Assembly (NCBI RefSeq): GCF_002811945.1
Contig: NZ_NPDX01000001.1
Coordinates: 1,992,501-2,056,500, forward strand
DNA: 64,000 nt
From: Leptospira harrisiae
GTDB lineage: Bacteria; Spirochaetota; Leptospiria; Leptospirales; Leptospiraceae
Direction: 5' to 3'
A program made the translations under genes and the position numbers. The notes under the pieces were generated by a model, which searched no databases, was not told the origin of the DNA, and saw nothing but the letters and a program-made list of their open reading frames with translations. Each line of letters starts with the position of its first letter. Position 1 is the first letter of the stretch. Below, one piece after another: positions 1-10,863 of this stretch.

Positions 1-1807
1 AAACGGATGGTTCCGTTGCAAATGTAAGGAGTGTTTTCCCTTCCGGTTTCCAAAAAATATATCGATTTCCATTTTCTCTTTCTAATTGAACGATTCCCAC
101 ATCCGTCGCTTCAAATCCAAAGTCCAAAAACGGAGATTGGTTTGGATTGTACTCCAATAGGTCTGTCGAAACCGTTTCCACCAAATAATTGTTTGGTTTT
201 CCTGGACTTAAATGAAATCCATATAATAAAAAATCTAAAGAGGAACCTTGTCTCGGGTGTGGGTATTCCTTACCTGATTCAACAACGATTGAATATAGAT
301 TTTGTTGTTGAAACCGTAACAAATGAAACAAAGAAGGATTGGGATTGAATTCTTTTTTTGTCTTGTTTTTTCGTTCTTCCCAAACAAATTTTGGAATTTG
401 GTAGATCACCTTTGGGATTAAAAATGGTTTTTCCTTTTCTTTGATACCCCAACCTGACCAAAGTTTTTTGGAGATAATAAAATAAGAATTGGAATGGATG
501 ATCCATTCCTTTGATGACAGAGGGTATATGGATTCATTGTAAATCCAATTGAGTGAAGATGCGTCACAACTTTCTCCTATATTTTGAAATTCAAAAAAAC
601 CTGGAAAAGGATATTGAGAATCATATTGGTTGCCTGGATAAAATTCAGTAATCTGAATTTGTTCAGCCAAACAACTTGGAAATGAATCTTCTTTCGGTTT
701 GATTTCTAATTGGTTAGGAAGCCCCGGATTTCCACAAAACGATTCATTGGACGACCAAAATTGAAATTGGTTTCTACAAGAAACGGGATGAAATTCGTTG
801 GAAAAAAATTCTTCGCCTTGTCGGAAATAAAATTCTGGATCTAGATAAGATGACTTACCCCACCTAATAACTGCATTGGTTCCTAATTTTGAAACAAATT
901 CTTTGGGAATGGATATTCCGTGATATTTTGGTTCATCGGAAAAGAGTAAAATTCCTTTAGGAAGGATTAACTTGGTTCGTTTCGAAAAATCATCGGATTG
1001 AAAGGAAACCTTTGATCCTTCCTTTTCCCAATCCAAGGATTCAGACTGAGGACAAAGAAAACGATCCTTCGGATTTTCCCATTCCATAAATCTTTGGAAA
1101 CTGGAATCCGAATGCCTAAAAACTTCTGATACGACTGGCTCTCCAGGTTCACATTCGGAAAACCAAAATTCATTTTGTGTTTGTATCTTTTCTGTGATGG
1201 CTGCTATTTCTGGACAAGGAAGTTCCAAAGATAAAACAAGTTGTTTGTTCAAAGTTCCAGAAATTTTCTTTGAAAGAAATAACACTTCACAACGATTTTC
1301 TGAACGTTGCAAAAAAAGCGGATGCGGAAGAGCAAACGTTTGGTAGGTGACAAATCCATTTGACCAAATCTGATTGTCCCAATCTAAAATATTTCCTAAC
1401 TTATCTGATTCTTTTTTCCAATTCCCATATTCTTTAACTGTTGCGGTCCATTCCTTTCCATTTCCCATCCAAGAAGGGTATTCATTTTTTTCTTCTTCCA
1501 AAAGAGAAAACCCAAGTTTCCATTTTTCGAAAGTGGATTCATCGGTTTTCCAACAGATGCGAAATTTTCCACCTAACTCCCTATTGTACAAAGAGATAGG
1601 AAGAGAATGGATACAAAGTATACCGGATTCATAACGAAGTTCGTTACTATTTTCAACGAATTCACCCTCTTCTTCCAAACTACCATATTGAAATTCGAAA
1701 CGAGGTGTATCCCCGAATTGATCACCAAACAATAGAAATGGGATCTCATTTTTATTTTGGCAATGACAGAGGAGAAATAAAAGTGCGAATGTGATTTTTT
1801 TTTGCAT
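1..1807 (-). CDS. Large lipoprotein, possible lamin-tail-like domain, 3' end outside window
   Basis: Reading the minus strand from the ATG at 1807, I checked the frame codon by codon and found no stop down to base 2, so at least 602 residues are encoded and the C-terminus lies beyond the left edge. The start follows GAGGTGGGAG, a good ribosome site. The N-terminus is basic (MQKK), then a hydrophobic stretch ending in Cys14 and Cys16, which suggests a lipoprotein signal. Around residues 365-430 there is a pattern (ITEFYPG, then FFEFQNIGESCD, then SLNWIYN) resembling lamin-tail (LTD) domains. The protein is rich in Trp, Phe and Cys, as in extracytoplasmic spirochaetal proteins. It lies 36 bases downstream of uvrC on the same strand. 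Function is unknown; the domain call is tentative. Confidence 0.72.
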   Translation of the reverse strand, partial: MQKKITFALLFLLCHCQNKNEIPFLLFGDQFGDTPRFEFQYGSLEEEGEFVENSNELRYESGILCIHSLPISLYNRELGGKFRICWKTDESTFEKWKLGFSLLEEEKNEYPSWMGNGKEWTATVKEYGNWKKESDKLGNILDWDNQIWSNGFVTYQTFALPHPLFLQRSENRCEVLFLSKKISGTLNKQLVLSLELPCPEIAAITEKIQTQNEFWFSECEPGEPVVSEVFRHSDSSFQRFMEWENPKDRFLCPQSESLDWEKEGSKVSFQSDDFSKRTKLILPKGILLFSDEPKYHGISIPKEFVSKLGTNAVIRWGKSSYLDPEFYFRQGEEFFSNEFHPVSCRNQFQFWSSNESFCGNPGLPNQLEIKPKEDSFPSCLAEQIQITEFYPGNQYDSQYPFPGFFEFQNIGESCDASSLNWIYNESIYPLSSKEWIIHSNSYFIISKKLWSGWGIKEKEKPFLIPKVIYQIPKFVWEERKNKTKKEFNPNPSLFHLLRFQQQNLYSIVVESGKEYPHPRQGSSLDFLLYGFHLSPGKPNNYLVETVSTDLLEYNPNQSPFLDFGFEATDVGIVQLERENGNRYIFWKPEGKTLLTFATEPSV

Positions 1808-1809
1808 CT

Positions 1810-1833
1810 CCCACCTCGATGGTTTTAGGTGGG
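1810..1833 (-). promoter_or_regulatory. Inverted repeat covering the ribosome binding site of the lipoprotein gene
   Basis: A perfect 7-bp inverted repeat (CCCACCT at 1810-1816, AGGTGGG at 1827-1833, 10-base loop) lies between the uvrC stop and the lipoprotein ATG. In minus-strand RNA the second arm is the AGGTGGG that would serve as Shine-Dalgarno sequence. No T-run follows, so this does not look like a simple terminator. It may couple translation of the lipoprotein to uvrC or limit it. Confidence 0.4.
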
Positions 1834-1843
1834 AAATCAGAAA

Positions 1844-3685
1844 TTATGGTTCTATTTTCCTTAGTTTTTGGATTCCATCATAAATTTTTTCAGCAAGGAC
1901 TGGTCCGATGCCCGGAACCTTTTGTAATTCCTCTTTTGTGGCATCAGTGACTTTCTTTTTCGATTGAAAATAGGAAAGAATACTTTTTCGCCTGCTTGCA
2001 CCAATGTCTTGAATATCATCCAAAATGGTTTTTAATGCTTTTTTCTTTCTTTGCACCCGTTGGAAGGTAACGCCAAATCTATGAGCTTCGTCACGTAAAT
2101 TTCTAAGTAGGCGCATCATCGGCGAATGCATATCAAAACTATAAGGATACTTTTCTCCAGGAAAATAAATCTCTTCTCTCTTTTTGGCAAGTCCCACCAT
2201 GGGAATATGACCAAGTTCTAATGCATTGGCGGCTTCGGCTGCACGTGATAATTGGGTCAGACCTCCATCGATGACAATTAAATCAGGAAGAGGTTCTTCT
2301 TCGTTCATTAAATGACTGAGTCGCCTAGCAATTACTTCATGGATCATACCAGGATCATTGATTCCATCATAACCGCGCATTTTATAATGTCTGTAACCAG
2401 GTTTATAAGGTTTTCCATCCACAAACATCACACCACTCGCAACTGGTGATGATCCTTGGAAGTGAGAAATATCATAACATTCTATGGTTCTTGGTAAAGC
2501 AGGAAGTTTTAGTTTTTCTTGGAGTTCTTTCATCGCTACTGATTGGTCACGAAGTTTTGTAGCAAGAATCCGTTCGGTCAAACTTAGATCCGCATTTTTT
2601 TCCGCCAAACGAAGAAGAGATTTTTTGGGACCCATTTCCGGAAACTTCAGTTTGATCGATGTTCCAAATTTTTCAGTAATAGCCTCTACAAAAACATCAT
2701 AGTTTCCTTTTGCAGAAGGAGGTAAAAAAATTACACTAGGAAGAATTGAAACATTTAAATAATAATCACGTAGAAACGATGTGAATACTTCTTCATCATC
2801 GGAAAAAGATAAACCTGTGATCGGAAACGATTTTTTCCCTTCTAACCTTCCTCCTCTCACTTCTAAAATGACAACTTGACCTTCATCATCTCGTTTGCTG
2901 ATTCCTAATATATCTTCATCAGCACCGTCCATACTGACAACAGTTTGTTTTTCACGGACTTGGTTGATTTTTTCGATCCTTGCTTTTAGGTAACCTGCTC
3001 GTTCATACTCCATTCGTTCGGAAGCTTGGACCATCGAAGTTTTAAGTCCTGCAACCAATCGTTCCTTTTTTCCTTCCAAAAAACTAAGGATCTCATCCAC
3101 TAATTCTCCGTAGGTTTCCTTTGTGACATTCCCTTGACAAGGACCAAGACATCGACCCATATGAAAATTCAGACAAGGCCTTTGTGGCTTTGCGAGTGGG
3201 AGTTTTAGTTTAGTTTTGCGAATTGGAAAGATTCTATGAATTAATTCTAATGTATCGCGAGCTGCCTTCACATCCGTAAATGGACCAAAGTAGCGATCCC
3301 CATTGTCTTTTACATTTCTTGTCAAAAATACCATGGGAAAAACTTCACTTGTAGAAACACAAAGGAAGGGATATTTTTTATCATCCTTTAACCTAACATT
3401 GAACTTCGGATTGTATTTTTTGATTAAGGTGGCTTCAAGAAGCAACGCTTCCTTTTCTGTGTCTGTTGCAATCCAATCCAAGTCATACAACTCCACAAAA
3501 AGAGCCCTTGTTTTGCGGTCTTTTTGATTTGGATTTAAATAGGAACGAACTCTCGATTGAAGTTTAAGTGCTTTACCAACATAAATGACTATTCCTTCCT
3601 CATTTTTCCAGAGGTAACATCCAGGTTGGCTTCCTAAATTTTTAATCTTTTCTTGGATGGTTTTTAGAATGAGTTGGTCTTTCAT
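1844..3685 (-). CDS. uvrC: Excinuclease ABC subunit C
   Basis: UvrC makes the dual incisions of nucleotide excision repair together with UvrA and UvrB. The 613-residue length is normal. The N-terminus carries a GIY-YIG nuclease domain ([11 protein letters not shown] with IVIYVGKA around residues 20-40). A conserved Cys-containing block ([17 protein letters not shown]) is near residue 170 and a UVR motif near 210-240. The second (RNase H-like) nuclease domain includes [10 protein letters not shown] and LIVIDGG, and two C-terminal helix-hairpin-helix motifs end in [13 protein letters not shown]. All expected parts are present. It is transcribed divergently from the chemoreceptor gene across a 59-base spacer. 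Confidence 0.98.
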   Translation of the reverse strand: MKDQLILKTIQEKIKNLGSQPGCYLWKNEEGIVIYVGKALKLQSRVRSYLNPNQKDRKTRALFVELYDLDWIATDTEKEALLLEATLIKKYNPKFNVRLKDDKKYPFLCVSTSEVFPMVFLTRNVKDNGDRYFGPFTDVKAARDTLELIHRIFPIRKTKLKLPLAKPQRPCLNFHMGRCLGPCQGNVTKETYGELVDEILSFLEGKKERLVAGLKTSMVQASERMEYERAGYLKARIEKINQVREKQTVVSMDGADEDILGISKRDDEGQVVILEVRGGRLEGKKSFPITGLSFSDDEEVFTSFLRDYYLNVSILPSVIFLPPSAKGNYDVFVEAITEKFGTSIKLKFPEMGPKKSLLRLAEKNADLSLTERILATKLRDQSVAMKELQEKLKLPALPRTIECYDISHFQGSSPVASGVMFVDGKPYKPGYRHYKMRGYDGINDPGMIHEVIARRLSHLMNEEEPLPDLIVIDGGLTQLSRAAEAANALELGHIPMVGLAKKREEIYFPGEKYPYSFDMHSPMMRLLRNLRDEAHRFGVTFQRVQRKKKALKTILDDIQDIGASRRKSILSYFQSKKKVTDATKEELQKVPGIGPVLAEKIYDGIQKLRKIEP

Positions 3686-3744
3686 TATCTTTTTATAAGG
3701 GAATTTTACGTTTACAATTCTTAGACAATTTGTATCCCTAGGGT

Positions 3745-6255
3745 ATGGATATGCGTAAATTGATCAAATTTATAATTTTTGGTCTAGAAGGTTTTAATTA
3801 CGGAATCGGCTTCCCCACTCTCCTTGCTTATATTTACTTTTTTACAGAATGGTCGGGAGAAGAATTTCAAATTATTCTAATTTCCACATCCATTTCGGTC
3901 TTTTTTATCTTAATTTTTTGTTTCACTTTCTACTGGATTCGATTTGCCTCTGTCAGTCGCATTGGAAAACCGGAATGTACCAAACGAGACCAAATTAAGG
4001 CCTATTTTTGGTTGGATCATTTGGCACAAGTGGCCATGATTGATGTCATCATTCGCTATGCGATCGGTTTTTTGTTTGTCCTTGGTTCTTTATACTTTTA
4101 CCAACATTCAAAAAACTTTGTACTTATGAGTGAAATGGCCATTGGTCTTGGATTGACCTTAGCCTTTACCGTCATCTTCCAATCCATTTTTATTGATTAT
4201 GTAGAAAATAGATTTAATACCAAAGGCATCCTACTTTCGATCCGCATCGACCACCATAAAAGTATCAATACGAGAAAACTCTCTAGAAATTTGGGTTTCC
4301 AAACAGTTCTCTCATTTTTTGCAGCCATCCTTGTTTTATTTATCATCAATTACCGAATGAATTTTAAACAAGAATTGGATTTAGTCCATACCAGCATGGA
4401 ACAAGCCGTTATGGATTCGGAAACACTGATGCGTGTTACCCTTGTTGACTTTCGAGACAGGCTCACACTTTCCATATTTGCTGAAAACAAACTCAAAGAC
4501 CAAATTATAAGGAAAGATTTACAAGGAATTCGTTCCGTTTTAAACGATATCCAATTAAAAAGTACAAACCATGCTGTAGAAGCCCTCTTCTTTTATAAAC
4601 CGGAAGAAGGAATTTTTGTATCAACTAATGAATACGATCGTTCCAAAACAGGTAGCATATTTTTTATTGAAGATGTTGATTTAGCAAAACAAGGCCCGCT
4701 GAGACATACAAGCATTCGTTCGCGCATTTCAGGAGATATTGTTTCTCCTTACACTCTCCCCGTATATCAAAATGATCAATTTTTAGGCTATGTTGGTGGA
4801 TTTTTAAATATCGGAAAACTCTCGAGTTTCATTTTAGGAAATATTAAAATTGGAACTTCTGGTAAAGTTGGATTTTTTGATGGAGATGGAACCATCGTTT
4901 ATTATACTAACAAAAAGGAAATTGGAAACAACGCCAAATCAAAGTTAGTTTTCGATACACCGTTTCAAAAAGAAGAAGCTCTGGGTTTTGTTGATTCCAC
5001 AGAAGATGGAACTCTCAAACGGATTTTTTACGTCAAAAACCCCGAGTTTAATTATATTATTTTTTGCATATTTGAAAATGCTGAATTGTATGAAAAAACA
5101 CTTACCAGTTTATTCACTACGCTCGGGATTTCCATTATCGTCGTACTTCTCATCGGAATCATTACAGTGCTTGTCATTGAATCCAAACTCAAACCATTAG
5201 AAAGAATCAAACTGCGAATTTCTGAAATGGTAAAAGGAAATTTACAATCAGATTTTTATGACTCAAGTCGCGATGAAATTGGAAGTATGGCAAACGCTAT
5301 GTTTGACTTTCAAACCAAACTACGCCAAATCGTAAACCAAACCCAAACGGTTTCAAACGAACTCACAAATACGAGTTCGGATATTTATGAATCCATGTTG
5401 TCTTTGTCTGATGCTGCCCAAAACCAAGCAGCTAGTAGCGAAGAAATTTCGGCTTCCGTTGAAGAAATTACAGCAGGGATTGAAAGTGTAGCACAAAGAA
5501 CCGAAACACAATCTTTTACCTTAGTCTCTCTCATGAAAAAGATGACTGAACTCAACCAGGCAGTGTCGGACATTGACAAAAAATTTCAAGTGGCAGACGT
5601 CAGAGTGGAAGAGATTACAAACGACGCAAAGTTAGGTGAAAAGTCTTTAGGGGAGATGAAACTTTCGATGGACAAAATTTTTCAATCTTCTTCTGAAATG
5701 ACAAATGTTGTGGAAATCATCCATAACATTTCTGAACAAATCAACTTACTGGCATTAAACGCTGCCATCGAAGCTGCAAGGGCTGGAGTGAGCGGAAGAG
5801 GATTTGCTGTCGTTGCTGACGAAATATCAAAATTAGCTGACAAAACAGCCAAATCTATTGACGACATTGAAGAACTCATCAAACAAAACGAAGGTGAGAT
5901 CAAACAAGGTCAGGAAAAAATCGACAAATCCATTGTAATTTTAAGTGAAACCATTTCTGGGGTAAACTCCATCAACCAAATGACAAAAGAAATACGGTCC
6001 GTTGTCAGAAAACAAATTGAAACCAATGAAGAAGTCAACGAAGGTGTAACACAAATTCGGGAACTCTCAGAAATGATCAAAGAAGCCACTGATGAACAAA
6101 AAATGGCGATGCTCGAAATTTCAAGATCCATGGCCGAGATTAACAACCATGCACAAACGACAGCGATGTCTAGCGAAGGAACAAAATCCAGTTCACAAAG
6201 CATGAACCAACTTTCAGAAAGTTTAAGAAGAGAGATCAACTATTTCCATGTCTAA
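3745..6255 (+). CDS. Methyl-accepting chemotaxis protein with extra N-terminal membrane helices
   Basis: This 836-residue chemoreceptor probably signals to CheA/CheW. The C-terminal signalling domain (about residues 530-830) contains the conserved hairpin tip [18 protein letters not shown] near residue 665, a HAMP linker at about 480-530, and a membrane helix at about 455-478. Residues 205-450 form a periplasmic sensor, probably Cache-like. Unusually, four hydrophobic helices (about 12-33, 42-66, 100-120 and 128-152) precede the expected first helix at 186-203. The start may be the ATG at 3751, which lies about 7 bases after AGGG; the ATG at 3745 has no good ribosome site. Its last 8 bases overlap the signal-peptidase-like gene. 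The ligand cannot be read from sequence. Confidence 0.93.
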   Translation: MDMRKLIKFIIFGLEGFNYGIGFPTLLAYIYFFTEWSGEEFQIILISTSISVFFILIFCFTFYWIRFASVSRIGKPECTKRDQIKAYFWLDHLAQVAMIDVIIRYAIGFLFVLGSLYFYQHSKNFVLMSEMAIGLGLTLAFTVIFQSIFIDYVENRFNTKGILLSIRIDHHKSINTRKLSRNLGFQTVLSFFAAILVLFIINYRMNFKQELDLVHTSMEQAVMDSETLMRVTLVDFRDRLTLSIFAENKLKDQIIRKDLQGIRSVLNDIQLKSTNHAVEALFFYKPEEGIFVSTNEYDRSKTGSIFFIEDVDLAKQGPLRHTSIRSRISGDIVSPYTLPVYQNDQFLGYVGGFLNIGKLSSFILGNIKIGTSGKVGFFDGDGTIVYYTNKKEIGNNAKSKLVFDTPFQKEEALGFVDSTEDGTLKRIFYVKNPEFNYIIFCIFENAELYEKTLTSLFTTLGISIIVVLLIGIITVLVIESKLKPLERIKLRISEMVKGNLQSDFYDSSRDEIGSMANAMFDFQTKLRQIVNQTQTVSNELTNTSSDIYESMLSLSDAAQNQAASSEEISASVEEITAGIESVAQRTETQSFTLVSLMKKMTELNQAVSDIDKKFQVADVRVEEITNDAKLGEKSLGEMKLSMDKIFQSSSEMTNVVEIIHNISEQINLLALNAAIEAARAGVSGRGFAVVADEISKLADKTAKSIDDIEELIKQNEGEIKQGQEKIDKSIVILSETISGVNSINQMTKEIRSVVRKQIETNEEVNEGVTQIRELSEMIKEATDEQKMAMLEISRSMAEINNHAQTTAMSSEGTKSSSQSMNQLSESLRREINYFHV

Positions 6256-6778
6256 ATCCAAAAACAAAGTTCCATTCAAAACAAGACTTTTGACTTTTGC
6301 AATTCCTCTAGTAGTCGGACTGGTCTCTGCAGTTCTTGTGAAATACTATGTCATTACCCCAGTACACATTCCAAACCAATTTATGGAACCCACACTGAAG
6401 AATGGATCTACTGCTTATTTCAACAGATGGTTTCGTTCAAAACAATTAGGAATTGGTGATGTGGTTCTTGTTCGTTCTCCTCTGGATCCAAACTCAGTTT
6501 TTATAGCAAGGATTGTTGGCAAACCTGGAGACTCCATCTATGTACAAAAACGAATGGTTTTTCGGAATGGAACGCTCCTAGACCCATCCAGTTTTCCTGA
6601 ATCTGCATCTAACGAAATTCCCTTGATCCCCCCCGGAAAAACGGAATCGGATGACATGCCAAAACTCACAGTTCCCGAAAAATCTTTTTTCTTACTTGCT
6701 GACAATCGAGAACTCGGAGTGGATTCAAGAACTTTGGGTGTGGTCCAAGAAAGCCATGTCATTGCCACTTTGTGGTAA
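6248..6778 (+). CDS. Signal peptidase I-like protein lacking the catalytic Ser and Lys
   Basis: The fold is signal peptidase I (LepB, S26): one N-terminal membrane anchor (residues 12-31), then the box B region [12 protein letters not shown], the box D region [11 protein letters not shown] and the box E region [14 protein letters not shown]. In active enzymes box B is SMxPT with Ser as nucleophile, and box D carries a general-base Lys before Arg (KRVVGxPGD). Here the positions are Phe45 and Ala87, read directly in the DNA as ttt and gca. Box E also has Ala151 in place of the usual Gly. At 176 residues it is on the short side. The frame is intact and it overlaps the chemoreceptor gene by 8 bases, so it is a maintained gene rather than debris. 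It is probably a non-catalytic paralogue; its role is unknown. Confidence 0.85.
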   Translation: MSKSKNKVPFKTRLLTFAIPLVVGLVSAVLVKYYVITPVHIPNQFMEPTLKNGSTAYFNRWFRSKQLGIGDVVLVRSPLDPNSVFIARIVGKPGDSIYVQKRMVFRNGTLLDPSSFPESASNEIPLIPPGKTESDDMPKLTVPEKSFFLLADNRELGVDSRTLGVVQESHVIATLW

Positions 6779-6827
6779 AAAATCTTTAGCCGATTCTAAC
6801 CGAAAAACATAGGAATTTCTGAATTTC

Positions 6828-6857
6828 TTAAGGGTTCTGTGTAAACTTAACCCTTAA
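6828..6857. promoter_or_regulatory. Perfect inverted repeat upstream of gap (possible operator)
   Basis: TTAAGGGTT at 6828-6836 and AACCCTTAA at 6849-6857 form a perfect 9-bp inverted repeat with a 12-base spacer. It lies 84 bases before the gap ATG and 49 bases after the signal-peptidase-like gene. No T-run follows on the plus strand, so a regulator-binding dyad is more likely than a terminator. No matching regulator was identified. Confidence 0.4.
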
Positions 6858-6932
6858 AATGAGTGACAGAGACCCCGAATTCGAAATTCTGTAATTAAAA
6901 AATCGTTTCATCTCTCGATACGAGCCTTTTAG

Positions 6933-7949
<1,017 letters not shown>

Positions 7950-7950
7950 G

Positions 7951-9141
7951 ATGAAATTACCTCTTCTAGAAGAACAAAATCTAAAAGGAAAACGAGTCTT
8001 TGTTCGTGTGGACTTCAATGTCCCTGTGGAAAACGGAAAAGCTACGGACAGGACTCGGATTGAAAAAACCCTCCCTACTTTGGAATTACTCATTTCCAAA
8101 GGGGCAAAGATCATTCTTGGAAGTCACTTAGGTCGCCCCAAAGGCGGCCCTGAGGCAAAATATTCCATGAAACCTGTGTTTGATGTTCTTACTACCCTAG
8201 TCAAAACCAAAGTTAGTTTCTCTGACTCTGTGATTGGTGCCGGTGTAGTGAAGATGTCAAATGAACTTGGGGAAGGCGAAATCCTCCTTTTAGAAAACCT
8301 TCGTTTCCACAAGGAAGAAGAGGAAAATGCACCTGGGTTCTGTAAGGAACTGGCAAAACTGGCTGATGTATATGTGAACGATGCTTTCGGAACTGCCCAT
8401 AGAGCCCATGCCTCCACAGAAGGTGTGGCTCACCTTCTCCCTGCTTTTGCAGGACTTCTGATGCGTAAAGAAATTGAAGTTTTAAGTGGACTCCTTGCAA
8501 GACCAGAACGCCCTTTTGTGGCGATTGTGGGTGGATCCAAGGTAAGTTCCAAATTTGCTATTTTAAAGAACCTACTGGAAAAAGTAGATCATCTACTCAT
8601 CGGCGGAGGGATGGCTTATACCTTCCTCAAATCGAGAGCGGTTCCTGTGGGGAAATCTCTTGTGGAACCAGACTTTGAATCCCAAGCCTTCCAACTCATT
8701 GACCGAGCGGGAATCCAAGGGGTCGACCTTCAAATTCCAGTAGATCATATCATTGCGGATGCCTTTGATCCCAATGCCAAAACCAAGTCGGTTGATAAAA
8801 TGGGAATCCTTGATGGATGGATGGGAATGGACATTGGTCCGAAAACCATCGACAATTATATAAAAGCCATCAAAGAAGCCAAAACCATCCTCTGGAATGG
8901 ACCAATGGGAGTTTTCGAAATGGACAAATTCTCTAAGGGAACCATTGAAATCGCCAAGGCTATCAGTAAATCCAAGGCCAAAACCGTTGTGGGCGGTGGC
9001 GATTCCATTGCCGCAGTAAACAAAGCAGGGGTCGCAGACAAAATCACTCATATTTCCACAGGTGGTGGAGCCTCTCTAGAATTTTTAGAAGGACGAACTC
9101 TACCAGGTGTGCAATGTTTACTCCCGAAGGAAGAAAAATAA
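7951..9141 (+). CDS. pgk: Phosphoglycerate kinase
   Basis: Transfers phosphate from 1,3-bisphosphoglycerate to ADP in glycolysis. The 396-residue length is typical of bacteria. The N-terminal signature [16 protein letters not shown] binds the substrate. [10 protein letters not shown], the inter-domain [12 protein letters not shown] and the C-terminal nucleotide site [13 protein letters not shown] with [13 protein letters not shown] are all present. It is placed directly between gap and tpiA with almost no spacing, so it is cotranscribed and probably translationally coupled. Confidence 0.98.
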   Translation: MKLPLLEEQNLKGKRVFVRVDFNVPVENGKATDRTRIEKTLPTLELLISKGAKIILGSHLGRPKGGPEAKYSMKPVFDVLTTLVKTKVSFSDSVIGAGVVKMSNELGEGEILLLENLRFHKEEEENAPGFCKELAKLADVYVNDAFGTAHRAHASTEGVAHLLPAFAGLLMRKEIEVLSGLLARPERPFVAIVGGSKVSSKFAILKNLLEKVDHLLIGGGMAYTFLKSRAVPVGKSLVEPDFESQAFQLIDRAGIQGVDLQIPVDHIIADAFDPNAKTKSVDKMGILDGWMGMDIGPKTIDNYIKAIKEAKTILWNGPMGVFEMDKFSKGTIEIAKAISKSKAKTVVGGGDSIAAVNKAGVADKITHISTGGGASLEFLEGRTLPGVQCLLPKEEK

Positions 9142-9891
9142 ATGAGAAAGAAGATCATTGCCGGAAACTGGAAAATGAATTTAACATTGGCAGAAGCCGT
9201 AACCATCACCAAAGGTTTAGTTTCTGCGAGTGACGCATCTGCTCATGAGGTAATGATTTTTCCAAGTGCTTTGCATTTGGAATCTGTTTCTTCCCTTGCC
9301 AAAGGTTCAAAACTCATCGTGGGAGCACAAAATGCTTACCAATCAGGACTCACGGCGATGACCGGAGAAATATCTCCCGTACAATTAGCGGAACTTGGGA
9401 TCACCACAGTTCTTGTGGGTCACTCTGAAAGGCGCCAATTTCTCGGAGAAACTTCCGAATTTGATAACCAGAAGATTTTATATTTTTTAAAAGCAGGACT
9501 TAGAGTTGTGTACTGCGTGGGTGAGACCTGGGCAGAACGAGAAAAAGGAAACACCTTTACTGTGTTAGAAGACCAAATCAAAAAAGGTCTGAAAGACATT
9601 ACAAGTGACCTCTTCTCTAAACTTGTCATTGCTTATGAACCTGTTTGGGCGATCGGAACAGGAAAGGTGGCAACACCCGTAGAAGCAGAAGAAGCACATG
9701 CGTTTATCCGCAAAGAAATAGCGAATCTCTTTGTAGGTGCGGGTACAATTGCAGAAAAAATTCAAATTCTTTATGGTGGATCGGTAAAACCGGACAATAT
9801 CAAAGAATTACTCGCCAAACCAAACATAGACGGTGGCCTCGTGGGAGGAGCCAGTCAAAAATTAGATTCATTTTTAGGACTTTTAAAATAA
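9142..9891 (+). CDS. tpiA: Triosephosphate isomerase
   Basis: Interconverts dihydroxyacetone phosphate and glyceraldehyde-3-phosphate. The 249-residue TIM barrel starts with the substrate-binding GNWKMN (residues 8-13). It carries the electrophilic His in VLVGHSERR (about residue 95) and the catalytic Glu in IAYEPVWAIGTG (about 167), followed by the flexible loop. The C-terminal phosphate-binding YGGSVKPDN and GGLVGGASL-like segment are intact. The ATG abuts the pgk stop codon with no spacing. Confidence 0.98.
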   Translation: MRKKIIAGNWKMNLTLAEAVTITKGLVSASDASAHEVMIFPSALHLESVSSLAKGSKLIVGAQNAYQSGLTAMTGEISPVQLAELGITTVLVGHSERRQFLGETSEFDNQKILYFLKAGLRVVYCVGETWAEREKGNTFTVLEDQIKKGLKDITSDLFSKLVIAYEPVWAIGTGKVATPVEAEEAHAFIRKEIANLFVGAGTIAEKIQILYGGSVKPDNIKELLAKPNIDGGLVGGASQKLDSFLGLLK

Positions 9892-9900
9892 GGAAACTTT

Positions 9901-10233
9901 ATGGGATTTTTTGCAGGAACCATCCTCACACTTTTTATTCTACTCTCGCTCTTTCTGATCCTTCTTGTCATGATCCAAACTGGAAAAGGCGGAAGTGCTG
10001 GAATGCTCGGCGGATCTACAGCGAGTCAATCGGTCTTTGGAGCATCCACAGCTGACGTAATGACAAAAACAACAAGAGTGGCAGCCATTCTATTCATCGT
10101 TCTTTCTTTGGCACTATCTTTCGTATTTGCAAAAAAAGACGAAGTATTGGTTCCCGATGTAGAACCAAGTTTAGAAGCTCCGGTAGAAACTGATGGAACA
10201 CCTTCCGAAGTACCGGCTCCTACTACTCCTTAG
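9901..10233 (+). CDS. secG: Preprotein translocase subunit SecG
   Basis: A small inner-membrane subunit of the SecYEG translocon. Two hydrophobic helices (about residues 5-25 and 58-78) flank the conserved cytoplasmic loop with [15 protein letters not shown] and SVFGAS, which is diagnostic. The acidic, Pro-rich C-terminal tail (about residues 80-110) is longer than in E. coli. The start is 9 bases after tpiA with AAGGAAAC as ribosome site. tpiA-secG adjacency is common in bacteria. Confidence 0.94.
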   Translation: MGFFAGTILTLFILLSLFLILLVMIQTGKGGSAGMLGGSTASQSVFGASTADVMTKTTRVAAILFIVLSLALSFVFAKKDEVLVPDVEPSLEAPVETDGTPSEVPAPTTP

Positions 10234-10861
10234 TTTTTTCTCACTGAATGTCAGCCTTTTTGCAGAGTCTGACATTTCTGAAAAAGAAAACCGCCTAGAC
10301 AAGGAAATCCTTAGCCTTTACCGAGAAATCGCTAAAGCTAGGGAACTTTTATCCTACGAAAAACTCACTTCACTTCCATCCAATACAACCATTAGTTTTA
10401 TTGGAACTTATCCCAATCGAACTGGGCTACGCATTCGAAAATACAAAGTAGATCCGGACCCACAAAACAAAAATCGAATCAAACATTCCGAAGAAAAATC
10501 GATTCTTTTAGAATTCAATGGGTCAGTTTTATCAAAAGTTGAAGTTTTGGTAGTCACCGAAGATACTGAAATCGAACAAAAAACAAAAACAAAAATATCC
10601 GATACCTCTCCTTTAGATGAATCGCTAAACGATATGGTAATTGGATTTTCTGGTTTGGATGGAAATGACAGTTTCCCACTTTCTTCTCTGCGTAATGACG
10701 AAATCAAACAAGAAAGAAACGATTTTAAAAAAGACTTTTATATTAAATTTCTTTTAGACTTTAATAGCCAATTGGCATCGATTTCCGCCTTACAAAAAAC
10801 AGGTGGGAACAAAAACCAAAAGTCTATGTTCAAACAATTAAATCAGTCTTTAGGTTATTAG
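10193..10861 (+). CDS. Secreted protein of unknown function
   Basis: A 222-residue protein with a clear signal peptide: basic residues (KYR), a Leu-rich core, then probable cleavage after SLFA near residue 24. The mature part is charged and hydrophilic and matches no family I recognise. The ATG lies 41 bases inside secG in another frame. I accept it because it begins the signal peptide cleanly, and no later start would keep the signal peptide. The gene ends two bases before the following kinase gene, so both are probably on the gap operon transcript. Confidence 0.72.
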   Translation: MEHLPKYRLLLLLSFFSLNVSLFAESDISEKENRLDKEILSLYREIAKARELLSYEKLTSLPSNTTISFIGTYPNRTGLRIRKYKVDPDPQNKNRIKHSEEKSILLEFNGSVLSKVEVLVVTEDTEIEQKTKTKISDTSPLDESLNDMVIGFSGLDGNDSFPLSSLRNDEIKQERNDFKKDFYIKFLLDFNSQLASISALQKTGGNKNQKSMFKQLNQSLGY

Positions 10862-10863
10862 TT

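Noticed and set aside
5910..6239. Antisense open frame of 109 codons within the chemoreceptor gene
   Set aside because: It is the reverse shadow of a strong coding frame, with Ser/Ile-rich composition and no ribosome site.
8593..9051. Antisense open frame of 152 codons in pgk
   Set aside because: pgk is certain on the plus strand; the frame is a codon-bias shadow.
9645..10055. Alternative-frame 136-codon frame across tpiA and secG
   Set aside because: It overlaps both certain genes; its Arg/Ser-rich product looks like an off-frame reading.
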